Below are positions 15,753 to 23,720 of a stretch of DNA of 64,000 nt, piece after piece; position 1 is the first letter of the stretch, and the number at the start of each line of letters is the position of its first letter. Source of the DNA: an uncultured Turicimonas sp. (GTDB taxonomy: Bacteria; Pseudomonadota; Gammaproteobacteria; Burkholderiales; Burkholderiaceae_F); assembly GCA_947854175.1 (NCBI GenBank), contig CANTYJ010000001.1, positions 1 to 64,000 on the forward strand, read 5' to 3'. The notes beneath the pieces were generated by a model that worked only from the letters and a program-made list of their open reading frames with translations, searched no databases and was not told the origin of the DNA. A program made the translations under genes and the position numbers.

Positions 15753-17846
15753 CTAAATAAGACCTTCTTTTTGTAAAACCGGGATTACAAAATCAAGCTG
15801 ATATGCTTTGAGAGTTTCGGTTGTCGGAACACCGGTCTCTTTGTTAAAGCCCATTTGTTCAAAGAAAATGTCAAAGCTCTTTTGGATGTCATCCGGATCC
15901 ATACGGACGGTACCTTTTGTAAACGGCTTCTTGTCCTTCGGATCGTAGTAAATCCAACCCGGAACGTGGTCGTGATCTTTTCTCATATTGGAAGAACCCA
16001 TTTGTCTCATGGTGTAGACACGCTGTAGGATCCAAGCACGGATAGCTTCACGGTCCAAATCATCGCCCGTCTTATTTACGCCGGTAACGGCGGAGAAGAC
16101 TTTGGCCTCAATATTGGGATCACCAACATACTGATTCTTTTCATCAGGACAGTATTCCCAAGGACCCATCCAAGAGCAAAGGCCAAGCATGTTATGAAGT
16201 TCTGTTCTGGCGATAACCCAAGCCAGACGTTTCATCTTGTATTCATTTACCGGAGTGTAATCACCAATCTGGTCGACTGCACTTTCGTCACCCCAAGTAA
16301 CCTTAGCAATATGCTTTTGTTCCTTGATTGGTAATCCGCTTCTTGTGAAATTAACGTGGGCATGTGCCATCGGGTCACGGTTCCACATACAATTAAGAAC
16401 GCAACCTAATTGACCGTCGTCTTCATTGGTGTGATGCTTCGGATGACCGCATGACCAGTAAAGAGTGCGTTTATCGTCGCTCCATGTCTTGAGAGGAATA
16501 CCGAAATGCTCAAGCATAACCGGTGTAGTTTCTCCCATCCATTTTCCAAACTCGCCCTGACGATAGGCAATTCTCGGGAGAAAATCCTGCATTGCGGAAG
16601 CATCGACGTCATCAATCTTCTTCCATGGAATGGAGTCATATTCTTCTTTCGGAAGAACTTTCTTCCAATGACCGTCTGTATACATGACGACCAGGTCACG
16701 CTGGATCTGACCGTAGTTACACCACAGTCCGAGTTCATCCATTAACTGACTACCAACGATAGCGATTTCAATATTTCTTTCAGGATGTTTTGCCAGATTC
16801 GGATAGAAGAAGACCGGGAACAACAATCCGCCGCAGGTTTGTTCAGTAATCGGATTGACGTTGTACTTAGCAGCTGTCTTAACATCTTTGATAACAGGAT
16901 AACAACGGATCGGGCAAGAGAAGCAACCGTTATTTCTAACATGCAAACCCCATTCCTTGTCACCAAGGAAGAATTCACCGGCGTTTGTACGGAAAGCCAT
17001 CTTAGACAAGCGGCGTGTATCCAAAGGAACATTAATCGGAGGATTAGCTGCTCCCCACTGTTTGCCGGGCATGCCTGACCAGCGGGAGTTCAATGAATGA
17101 TATTCAAACAGCGGATGAGGATAACGGGAAACAACTGTCTGAGTTAATGCACCCATCAATTCTTTATGACGGTTAATAAGTTTTTCCCAATCTTCTTTGT
17201 CGGCTGCAATGTGAATTGCCTGATCGCCGTCGATTGCAATACCTTTTAAGTTCTTGGAACCGAAGACACCGCCGACACCACCGCCGGTATGACTTTTAGC
17301 ATTAATCAAAACGGACATCGGAAGTAGATTTTCACCGGCCGGTCCGATGACAGAAACGGATGCTGTCGGGGAGGTTTCCTGACTGATGAGCTCGTGAGAG
17401 CGGCGTGTTCTTTCACCCCAGATGTGGTTTGCCGGGCGAATTTGAACATCGTCGTTATTAATGTAAATATAAACCGGCTCTTTTGCCTTGCCTTCAATAA
17501 TGACGAAATCGTATCCGGCGTATTTAATTTTTGCACCGATATCACCGCCGATGTGTGCACTACCGATCATGTGAGTCGGATAAGTGGTCGGATACATCGT
17601 TGTGATTGAAGTTCTGCCTGAGCATACAGCACCTGTACCGGTTAATGGTCCGGGAGCGATAACGAGTTTATTGGCTTCGTCAAAGGCCATGGTTTTTGGA
17701 GGAACTTCATCCCAGAAAATCTTATAACCGAGGGCTGTACCGCCAATCCAGTCTTTTTGTGTCGGAACAATTGAAACTTCACCGGTGGAAAGATTGATTC
17801 TTAATCCTTTTCCTGTCCAACCAAATCTTTTTGTTTCTACTGACAT
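15753..17846 (-). CDS. Aldehyde ferredoxin oxidoreductase-family protein (YdhV-like)
   Basis: I place the start at ATG 17846, after GAAAGG; the frame is open further upstream but that part overlaps the preceding gene. The 697-residue length matches YdhV. The N-terminal FGWTGKGLRINLSTGEV, VIAPGPLTGTGAVCSGR and HTGGGVGGVFGSKNLKG mark the pterin-binding AOR fold. CFSCPIRC plus a later Cys (LGLCSW) should hold one [4Fe-4S] cluster. AORs use tungsten or molybdenum bis-pterin and oxidise aldehydes or act on related substrates. The substrate here is unknown. No export signal is seen although its partners have them. Confidence 0.9.
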   Translation of the reverse strand: MSVETKRFGWTGKGLRINLSTGEVSIVPTQKDWIGGTALGYKIFWDEVPPKTMAFDEANKLVIAPGPLTGTGAVCSGRTSITTMYPTTYPTHMIGSAHIGGDIGAKIKYAGYDFVIIEGKAKEPVYIYINNDDVQIRPANHIWGERTRRSHELISQETSPTASVSVIGPAGENLLPMSVLINAKSHTGGGVGGVFGSKNLKGIAIDGDQAIHIAADKEDWEKLINRHKELMGALTQTVVSRYPHPLFEYHSLNSRWSGMPGKQWGAANPPINVPLDTRRLSKMAFRTNAGEFFLGDKEWGLHVRNNGCFSCPIRCYPVIKDVKTAAKYNVNPITEQTCGGLLFPVFFYPNLAKHPERNIEIAIVGSQLMDELGLWCNYGQIQRDLVVMYTDGHWKKVLPKEEYDSIPWKKIDDVDASAMQDFLPRIAYRQGEFGKWMGETTPVMLEHFGIPLKTWSDDKRTLYWSCGHPKHHTNEDDGQLGCVLNCMWNRDPMAHAHVNFTRSGLPIKEQKHIAKVTWGDESAVDQIGDYTPVNEYKMKRLAWVIARTELHNMLGLCSWMGPWEYCPDEKNQYVGDPNIEAKVFSAVTGVNKTGDDLDREAIRAWILQRVYTMRQMGSSNMRKDHDHVPGWIYYDPKDKKPFTKGTVRMDPDDIQKSFDIFFEQMGFNKETGVPTTETLKAYQLDFVIPVLQKEGLI

Positions 17847-17865
17847 ATTTAACCTTTCAAGAAAA

Positions 17866-18576
17866 TCATCCGTGACAAACACCGCACTGATCGTTACTGT
17901 TTTGTGGCAAGTAACCGTGTGGAACGCCTCTGGTGGGTTCTTTTGAACGATCCATCCAAGGAACATATCTGATTGCTTCTGTCGGGCAGGCTTTAACACA
18001 TTTCGGATCGCCGTTGCATAAGAAGCACTTACTGGCAACATTCTTTTCGACGTCAAAGCTCATCATGTTCCATGGGCAGGCCTTCTGGCAAAGACCGCAA
18101 CCGACGCAGATATTTTCGTCTACATAACGGGCACCGGTTTTCGGATTCACGCGGATAGCACCTTTCGGACAAGCGTTTGCACAAGGAACCGGGTGATCGC
18201 ATTGTCTGCAGGTATCCTGAATGCTCACAGGTGCAGAACCAAATGCTCCGTTGACACCGCTGACTAAAGGAGTACCTTCCGTTCCGAAGAACATGCCGCG
18301 ATTGATCTTGATTCTGGCTAATTTCGGATCTGCTTTGCCGTCGTTAAATTCTGTACAAGCCAATTCACATCTTTGGCAGCTAACACACAAACTCGGGTCA
18401 GCAATCAAAATGCCTTTCGGTGCTGAAAGAATGATATAAGGCTGGGCGCCTGTTTGAGCTCTTGCTTTGTTGATTGCAGCCATGGCAGCAACCACGGTAG
18501 AGACTTCTAAAAAACCGCGTCTGGTGATATCCAACGGTAGACGCACTTTGGTGAGTAGCTCTTTAAGTTCTAACAT
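17866..18576 (-). CDS. Ferredoxin-like subunit (YdhY type) with C-terminal CXXCH
   Basis: The 236-residue protein has a Tat-like signal (DITRRGFLEVSTVVAAMAA) and four cysteine groups: CVSCQRCELAC, CRQCDHPVPCANAC, CVGCGLCQKAC and CFLCNGDPKCVKAC. It is the likely electron partner of the AOR encoded 19 bases downstream. Compared with YdhY it has a C-terminal extension ending NSNDQCGVCHG, a perfect CXXCH haem c motif two residues from the end. If haem is attached, this is a ferredoxin/cytochrome hybrid able to hand electrons to the tetrahaem protein. CGGAG precedes the start. First main gene of the operon. Confidence 0.88.
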   Translation of the reverse strand: MLELKELLTKVRLPLDITRRGFLEVSTVVAAMAAINKARAQTGAQPYIILSAPKGILIADPSLCVSCQRCELACTEFNDGKADPKLARIKINRGMFFGTEGTPLVSGVNGAFGSAPVSIQDTCRQCDHPVPCANACPKGAIRVNPKTGARYVDENICVGCGLCQKACPWNMMSFDVEKNVASKCFLCNGDPKCVKACPTEAIRYVPWMDRSKEPTRGVPHGYLPQNSNDQCGVCHG

Positions 18577-18655
18577 TAGAGACTCCGGTAATTAAGAGAA
18601 TAAGGGATCCCTCTGCATAAAAAATGCATTATTAAAAATCTGATTTTTTTGAGAG

Positions 18656-18682
18656 AAAAAGAATACGAGGGTTATTCTTTTT
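18656..18682 (-). terminator. Terminator- or attenuator-like hairpin in the operon leader
   Basis: On the minus strand AAAAAGAATA and TATTCTTTTT (bases 18682-18673 and 18665-18656) form a perfect 10-bp stem with a 7-base loop. It lies 14 bases after the stop of the 38-residue ORF and about 80 bases before the YdhY-like start. The U-rich 3-prime arm could end transcription or act as an attenuator. Confidence 0.55.
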
Positions 18683-18696
18683 AGAAAGAAAGGGAA

Positions 18697-18813
18697 CTAT
18701 CTCGCAGGAGGAGGAACGCAATAGGTATTTTGATTAATGTGGATTCTGCAGATGCAATAGTGCATCAGCAGCAGATTACCGGTCGCAATCTTTGAAACTT
18801 TCGAGGAATGCAT
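18697..18813 (-). CDS. 38-residue Cys-rich peptide ORF in the AOR operon leader
   Basis: ATG 18813 follows a strong AGGAAGGA site, and the frame ends at TAG 18697. The peptide starts MHSSKVSKIATGNLLLMHY, continues CICRIHINQN, and ends TYCVPPPAR. It has three cysteines and a proline-rich end, and no family I recognise. It is the first coding unit after the FNR-like box and before a terminator-like hairpin, so it may be a leader peptide controlling the operon, a tiny subunit, or a precursor of a modified peptide. The ribosome site and position support translation; function is unknown. Confidence 0.55.
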   Translation of the reverse strand: MHSSKVSKIATGNLLLMHYCICRIHINQNTYCVPPPAR

Positions 18814-18976
18814 TGTGTGCTCCTTCCTGAGATGTTAATGGGTGCATTTGTTTCTTTTCGTTTCAAAATATACGCTCAAGTTATTAATTTTTCAATTACT
18901 TGAATTTAAAAGAAATAAATAGCTTTTTAATGGTATTGCATTAATCCGAACGGATGATATTTTTGTGAAATTTCCG

Positions 18977-18990
18977 TTGATTAATAACAA
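18977..18990 (-). promoter_or_regulatory. FNR/CRP-family-like box upstream of the AOR operon
   Basis: TTGATTAATAACAA matches the FNR consensus TTGAT-N4-ATCAA at nine of ten positions. It lies 163 bases upstream of the 38-residue ORF, with A/T-rich promoter-like sequence between. A nearly identical site, TTGATTTATAACAA, occurs at 34203-34216 before another respiratory gene. Oxygen-controlled expression is inferred. Confidence 0.6.
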
Positions 18991-19253
18991 ATTGAAATAT
19001 ATACAAATTTTCACAAAATAACGTTTTCCCTAATTTTCAGATACTCATAATGAGTATGGAGAGAATTTTTTACTTCTTCTACAGGTTTTCATTAACTTTT
19101 TGTTTAAAAAGGGAATTATTAAAATTTCTAGTACAAGGAAGAGAAAGATACCCTGTTCTTAGGATATCTTTAATTTATTGTTGCTTTTTTCGTACTTTGC
19201 GCCTTATTTTCTTGTGAGCAAAAAAATTTCAAGGAACTAACCTTGGAATTTTT

Positions 19254-20395
19254 TATAGTAAACGACAAAATTAATTGTGAATAATTCATAATACTCTTAT
19301 ACAGGAGAGTGTTATGCCTAAACGAGTCTATATATCTGATGTTAACGAGCTTCTGAAAGAAGGAAAAAAGTTAATCGAAAGTGAGCCAAATGGTAAATTC
19401 ATTCACAAGGTTGGGATAGTTAATCTTGTTCTTTCCGGACTTCCGGTTTCAACCATTAGCAAACACATTGGAGAGAGCGTAAACACAATTACTTTGTGGG
19501 TTAAGAAAGTTGACGAGCAGGGCTTTACAAGTCTTCTGCCAAAAAGCCATTCTGGTCGACCCCCTAAGCTCGATCTAAAACAACGTGAGAAGATTCGAAC
19601 TGCACTTTTAAGTCCTCCTGAGAATCATGGATACAGGGTGTGGGACGGTCCGGCTCTTTCTAATTTTATCGAAAAGACTTTTACGGTTAAGATGAGTACT
19701 CGGCAATGTCAGCGCTTATTCCATGAACTTGGTTTTTCGCTCCAACGCCCTCAAGTACTCCCATGCAAGAACCCTGATTCTCAGGAGAGGATTGAGTTTA
19801 AAAAAACTCCAATCGGTAGAAAAAGATCCAAACCTTGTTAGAGCTTTTCAGGATGAGCTTCATTTCAAAATTACTACTTCGGAAATGCGGCAATGCCACC
19901 TAAGGGCAGTAAGCCTAGAATTTCATCTTCGCCATCCCAGCATAAAGTCGCATATAGCGGTTTTGTATTTCCAGGCACCGGAGAACTGATAATCAATAAG
20001 TCAGAAGTTTTTAACCATGAAACTGTTATAGCTTCTTTACGGGAATTCTTAAGAAAAGTATACCTTCCAGAGAATCGAAAAGTTGCCTTAATTCGCGATA
20101 ATGCACCTTGGCACAAAAAGGTCTTCAGACGAATTGAAACTGAAGATCAGCCTGAGTATGCAGATATTCGTGAAAAACTCACGCTCATACGCCTACCACC
20201 TTATTCTCCGGATTTGAATCCAATTGAGCAGTGTTGGCGGGTAACTCGAAGAGAAGTAGCGCATAATCGCTACTTCTCCGATTTACAGACTATGGAAAGA
20301 GCGTTGGACAAATATTTTAAGGAGTTTAAGTTGCCGAATGAAAAATTAAGAAGTCTCTGCACCTTTTTTCACAAATAATTTTGCCGCTTACTATA
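19254..20395 (+). mobile_element. IS630-family insertion sequence
   Basis: Inverted repeats of 31 bases bound the element: 19254-19284 and the complement of 20365-20395 share TATAGTAA-CG-CAAAATTA-TTGTGA with four mismatches. The outer TA on each side fits the TA target duplication of IS630/Tc1-like elements. One transposase gene lies inside. The right end is 13 bases past the feoC stop and the left end lies in the long leader region of the AOR operon, about 260 bases upstream of the FNR-like box. Confidence 0.88.
19314..20378 (+). pseudogene. IS630-family transposase, frame broken twice
   Basis: The first part (19314-19841) has a helix-turn-helix (LSGLPVSTISKHIGESVNTITLWV), a GRPPKLD linker and a winged helix. 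At 19798-19806 a run of seven A shifts the frame; the next segment, in another frame, carries FQDELHF with the first catalytic Asp. Near 19885 the frame shifts back, and 19893-20378 holds LIRDNAPWHK (second Asp) and PPYSPDLNPIEQCW (Glu). The D-D-E set is complete. Removing one A restores the first join. A +1 slip is not the usual programmed -1 event, so this copy is probably inactive. Confidence 0.85.
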
Positions 20396-20408
20396 GTTGG
20401 GATAGGAA

Positions 20409-20657
20409 CTAGAGTTTTTTAAAAGAAATAACCTTCGGTCCTATCCATTCGTAATGGAACCGGTCGTCAGTGCTACAGAAGCTACATCCGGAACATTGCT
20501 CTTTTGAAAAATCAACTTTCCTGACGACGCCCTTTTCAATCCAGCGCTCCATCATAGCTTCTATTGCAGACTCATCTGAACGGAAATGGACAGAGAGTTC
20601 ATGCAAAGAAGCACTTCCTCGTTCTCTGACATATCCCTTTAATTCAGTTAGGTTCAT
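20409..20657 (-). CDS. feoC: FeoC-like ferrous iron transport regulator
   Basis: The 82-residue protein has a winged-helix region (LTELKGYVRERGSASLHELSVHF) and a CSGCSFCS cysteine motif, as in FeoC, a small cytoplasmic protein thought to bind an iron-sulfur cluster and protect or regulate FeoB. It lies 12 bases after feoB and ends the feo operon. An IS630-type element has inserted just beyond its stop, leaving the gene intact. Confidence 0.85.
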   Translation of the reverse strand: MNLTELKGYVRERGSASLHELSVHFRSDESAIEAMMERWIEKGVVRKVDFSKEQCSGCSFCSTDDRFHYEWIGPKVISFKKL

Positions 20658-20669
20658 AGACCGCTCCTT

Positions 20670-23027
20670 TTAATTGTCTGTATCTTTTCCTGCCTTTGCC
20701 AAGCCGACAAAAGTCAGAAGGAACATGGCGAGAACACATGCAATACAGATCATGGAGTAAGTCGGATGATTACTGAACCTACCGACCTGGTATATGACTG
20801 TTGCAAGGCCGTAACCAAGTAAAGAGGTCCAGAAGGCTCCGAACAAAGTCCATTTGGCTCCGATTTCTCTATACATTGCACCTATAGAAGCACAACACGG
20901 AATGTAAAGAAGAACCATAACAAGGTAAGCAAAAGCTCCGAGATCCCCATCAAATAATTTCTTCATATTCTTGATAGTGCCGACTCCAACTTCCTGCTCC
21001 GCTGCTTGTTCATCAACATCAGTCAAGTCTTTTTCAACATTAACTCCCAGCGGGTCGACAAGGAAATCACCAAGTTGGGATAAATTCTCTCCGATACTTG
21101 CAAAAGCTTCTTTAGTAGAGTTCCAAATGCTGAAATCTTTTTCTTCGGATTCCTCTTCCTCCTGAGCAACCGCAGGAGAAGCCTCTTTAACTGTATTAAC
21201 GGTTTCATCGCCGTGAGCTGATCTTGTACCCATTCCTGAATACAAGGAATCCAGAGTTCCTACAACAGCTTCTTTAGCAAGAATACCGGTAAAGATACCG
21301 ACTGCTGCAGGCCAGTTATCTTTTTGCATTCCCATTGGTTCAAATACAGGAACGATTGTTTTACCGATATTAGACAAAACTGATTTATCAGAATCTTCGT
21401 TTCCGAAGCTACCATCAGTTCCTAAGGAGTTCAGGAAAGCCAGAACAGCCACAATAATGACAATCAATTGGCCGGCTTTGAGAATAAAGCTCTTCAAGCG
21501 ATCCCATGTTCTGTAGGCCAATGTTTTGATGGTCGGCATGTGATAAGGCGGAATTTCCATCACAAATGCGGTCGGTTCCCCCTTTAAAGCAGTTCTCTTC
21601 AACACAAAACCGGTAATAATTGCAACCACAATACCGATTAAGTACAGGGAGAAAACCAGGTTTTGTCCGCCCAAAGGCCAGAAAGCTGTAGCAAAAAGGA
21701 CGTAAACAGGAAGACGAGCACCGCAGCTCATAAACGGAGCCATCAGCACGGTTGTAATCCGATCTGTCTTCTTTTCCATTGTTCTGGCACCCATAATTGC
21801 CGGAACACCGCAACCAAAACCAACAATAAGAGGAACAAACGATTTACCGGGTAAGCCCAGAGTCCTCATCATTCTGTCCATGACGAAAGCTGCTCTGGCC
21901 ATGTAACCGGAATCTTCCAGGAATGACAGAGATAAGAACAAACATGCAATCACAGGAATGAAGGTTGAAACGGTTTGGATACCTCCGCCGATACCGTCAG
22001 CCAAAATGGTCTTTAACCAATCCGGAGTTCCCCACGAAGTTAAGAGATTACCGAAACCTTCAACAAAAATCGCTCCGAATAAAATATCGAAGAAATCGAT
22101 AAATGCAGAACCAATGTTAATGGAGAACACAAACATCAGGTACATGACAAATAAGAAGAATGGAATCCCGAGCCAGCGGTTCAAAACTATCTTATCGATC
22201 TTATCTGTGGTACTTTGCTTAACCTCTCCCTTGCGGATAATGCTGTTATGTGCAACTTCAGAAACAAACTGATATCTTGCATCAGCCATAGCGATGTCAA
22301 GATCTCCGTTGTACTTCTTATTAAGTTCTTCTATTATCGGTTTGGTCTCCGAAAGATCAACTCCTTTAAGATACTCAACCAAGGCTTCGTCACCTTCCAA
22401 CAACTGCTCAGCAACCCAAGCCGGATTTTCTACGTGTTGTTTCTGAAGTATCTGACTTATTTTCTGAATAGTCTCAGTGATGTCAGCCGGTAATGTGATG
22501 GGATTCGGCGGAACTTTAAGATTATCCAGTTCCTTATCAATTGCATCACAGAGGTCTTTAAGACCTTTCTCTTTTGAAGCAACGATACCGACGACCGTAC
22601 AGTCAAGATCTTTACGGAGAGCCTCTAAATTAATTTCAATTTTGTGGGCCTCAGCGACGTCGAGCATGTTCACTACAACAATCATTGGAACACGCATTTC
22701 TATGAGCTGGGCGGTTAAATAAAGATTTCTTTCCAGATTGCTGGCATCAACAATATTAACGACCAGTTGTGCTTCGTTTTCCAGGATGTAATCTCTGGCA
22801 ACTTTTTCGTCAATACTGGCAGTTGAACTCGGCTGAAGAGAATAAATACCCGGCAAATCAACGATAGTAATCTGTCGGTCTTTATATTTAAATTCACCGC
22901 TTTTCTTTTCGACAGTTACTCCGGGCCAGTTACCTACAATTTGGTTTGAACCGGTTAATCCGTTGAATAAAGTGGTCTTACCGCAGTTGGGGTTGCCAAC
23001 TACGCAAATAATATTTTTTGTGCTCAT
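20670..23027 (-). CDS. feoB: Ferrous iron transporter FeoB
   Basis: The 785-residue protein has an N-terminal G domain with GNPNCGKTTLFN (G1), DLPGIYSL (G3) and VVNMLDV (G4), and a C-terminal membrane domain with two Gate motifs, including GFGCGVPAIMGAR and YIPCCASIGAMYRE. It brings Fe2+ into the cytoplasm under low oxygen. A hydrophilic insert near residues 600-660, rich in E and S (VAQEEEESEEKD), is less conserved. It lies 7 bases after feoA and 12 before feoC. Confidence 0.97.
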   Translation of the reverse strand: MSTKNIICVVGNPNCGKTTLFNGLTGSNQIVGNWPGVTVEKKSGEFKYKDRQITIVDLPGIYSLQPSSTASIDEKVARDYILENEAQLVVNIVDASNLERNLYLTAQLIEMRVPMIVVVNMLDVAEAHKIEINLEALRKDLDCTVVGIVASKEKGLKDLCDAIDKELDNLKVPPNPITLPADITETIQKISQILQKQHVENPAWVAEQLLEGDEALVEYLKGVDLSETKPIIEELNKKYNGDLDIAMADARYQFVSEVAHNSIIRKGEVKQSTTDKIDKIVLNRWLGIPFFLFVMYLMFVFSINIGSAFIDFFDILFGAIFVEGFGNLLTSWGTPDWLKTILADGIGGGIQTVSTFIPVIACLFLSLSFLEDSGYMARAAFVMDRMMRTLGLPGKSFVPLIVGFGCGVPAIMGARTMEKKTDRITTVLMAPFMSCGARLPVYVLFATAFWPLGGQNLVFSLYLIGIVVAIITGFVLKRTALKGEPTAFVMEIPPYHMPTIKTLAYRTWDRLKSFILKAGQLIVIIVAVLAFLNSLGTDGSFGNEDSDKSVLSNIGKTIVPVFEPMGMQKDNWPAAVGIFTGILAKEAVVGTLDSLYSGMGTRSAHGDETVNTVKEASPAVAQEEEESEEKDFSIWNSTKEAFASIGENLSQLGDFLVDPLGVNVEKDLTDVDEQAAEQEVGVGTIKNMKKLFDGDLGAFAYLVMVLLYIPCCASIGAMYREIGAKWTLFGAFWTSLLGYGLATVIYQVGRFSNHPTYSMICIACVLAMFLLTFVGLAKAGKDTDN

Positions 23028-23034
23028 AACAGAA

Positions 23035-23265
23035 TTAATTCAATGGTTTTACATCAAGAATTTCAATTTCGCCCTTCCGAACGCTGATGTAAGAACCGCG
23101 GATTTTGATTTCAACAGGATCACCTAAAGGAGCAACTCTAGTCACCTCAAAATCTGTCCCGGGAATAGCTCCGAGAGCCAAAAGTCTTTTTCTATATTCA
23201 GGTAAACCCTGTTTAAAAGCTACAATTTCGCCTTTTTCTCCGGGATGCATATTCTTTAATAACAT
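23035..23265 (-). CDS. feoA: FeoA-domain protein
   Basis: The 76-residue SH3-like protein shows the FeoA pattern: KGEIVAFKQGLPEYRKRLLALGAIPGTDFEVTR at the start, then PLGDPVEIKIRGSYISVRKGEIEILDV. FeoA binds the FeoB G domain and supports iron uptake. It lies directly before feoB and after a second FeoA-like gene. Confidence 0.93.
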   Translation of the reverse strand: MLLKNMHPGEKGEIVAFKQGLPEYRKRLLALGAIPGTDFEVTRVAPLGDPVEIKIRGSYISVRKGEIEILDVKPLN

Positions 23266-23278
23266 TTATCTTGCCTTC

Positions 23279-23524
23279 TTATAAAATAACTTTCAATTCT
23301 TTGGAAACTTCATGACCAAGAGCCACGCGGGAGTCATTAAGCACCACCACTAGTGGACCGGAAACACTCAGTTCTGTGACTTTAAGTGTTACACCTAATA
23401 AAATTCCCATGTGCTCAAGTCTGTCAATGGTTTTTTGATCCAAATTTCCCCACTTAACCAAAGTACATTCCTTATCGACAGGAACGGTATCTAATGCAAC
23501 AGGTTCCAAACTATCGTGTTCCAT
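23279..23524 (-). CDS. Second FeoA-domain protein, first gene of feo operon
   Basis: The 81-residue protein has the same fold pattern as the next gene (CTLVKWGNLDQKTIDRLEHMGILLGVTLKVTE, then SGPLVVVLNDSRVALGHEVSKELKV) but with low identity to it. Paired FeoA proteins occur in several proteobacterial feo operons. Its start lies about 30 bases downstream of a Fur-like box. It probably works with FeoB as well; what the two copies do separately is not known. Confidence 0.85.
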   Translation of the reverse strand: MEHDSLEPVALDTVPVDKECTLVKWGNLDQKTIDRLEHMGILLGVTLKVTELSVSGPLVVVLNDSRVALGHEVSKELKVIL

Positions 23525-23552
23525 TTAAACTCCCAAACTTCAATATTTGAAT

Positions 23553-23572
23553 AAGAATGATTATCAATAATT
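23553..23572 (-). promoter_or_regulatory. Fur-like box of the feo operon
   Basis: On the minus strand AATTATTGATAATCATTCTT resembles the Fur consensus GATAATGATAATCATTATC, sharing the central ATTGATAATCATT. It is 29 bases upstream of the first feoA start, so it probably overlaps the promoter. Iron repression of feo is the expected outcome. Confidence 0.75.
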
Positions 23573-23669
23573 CTAAATCATAGAACTATTTAATGTTTGT
23601 TTCCATGATCGCTAACCAAAATGGAGAAAAAAGTTTATTACTGCTGCAGAAGGACGTCCCAAAGGAAAA

Positions 23670-23700
23670 GTCCTCCGAGAAAAAATCTCCTCAGAGGACG
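23670..23700 (-). terminator. Terminator-like hairpin after the M16 peptidase
   Basis: GTCCTCCGAGA and TCTCCTCAGAGGAC pair imperfectly around an A-rich loop, about 20 bases beyond the peptidase stop. A T-rich stretch follows on the minus strand. Confidence 0.6.
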
Positions 23701-23720
23701 AATTTTAATATTGCTTAGAC

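Noticed and set aside
17847-18056. Upstream extension of the AOR reading frame
   Set aside because: It overlaps the Fe-S protein gene and has no AOR similarity; ATG 17846 has a ribosome site and gives the family start.
19780-19900. Programmed frameshift in the IS630 transposase
   Set aside because: The shift at the A run is +1 rather than -1, and a second shift is needed, so mutation is more likely.
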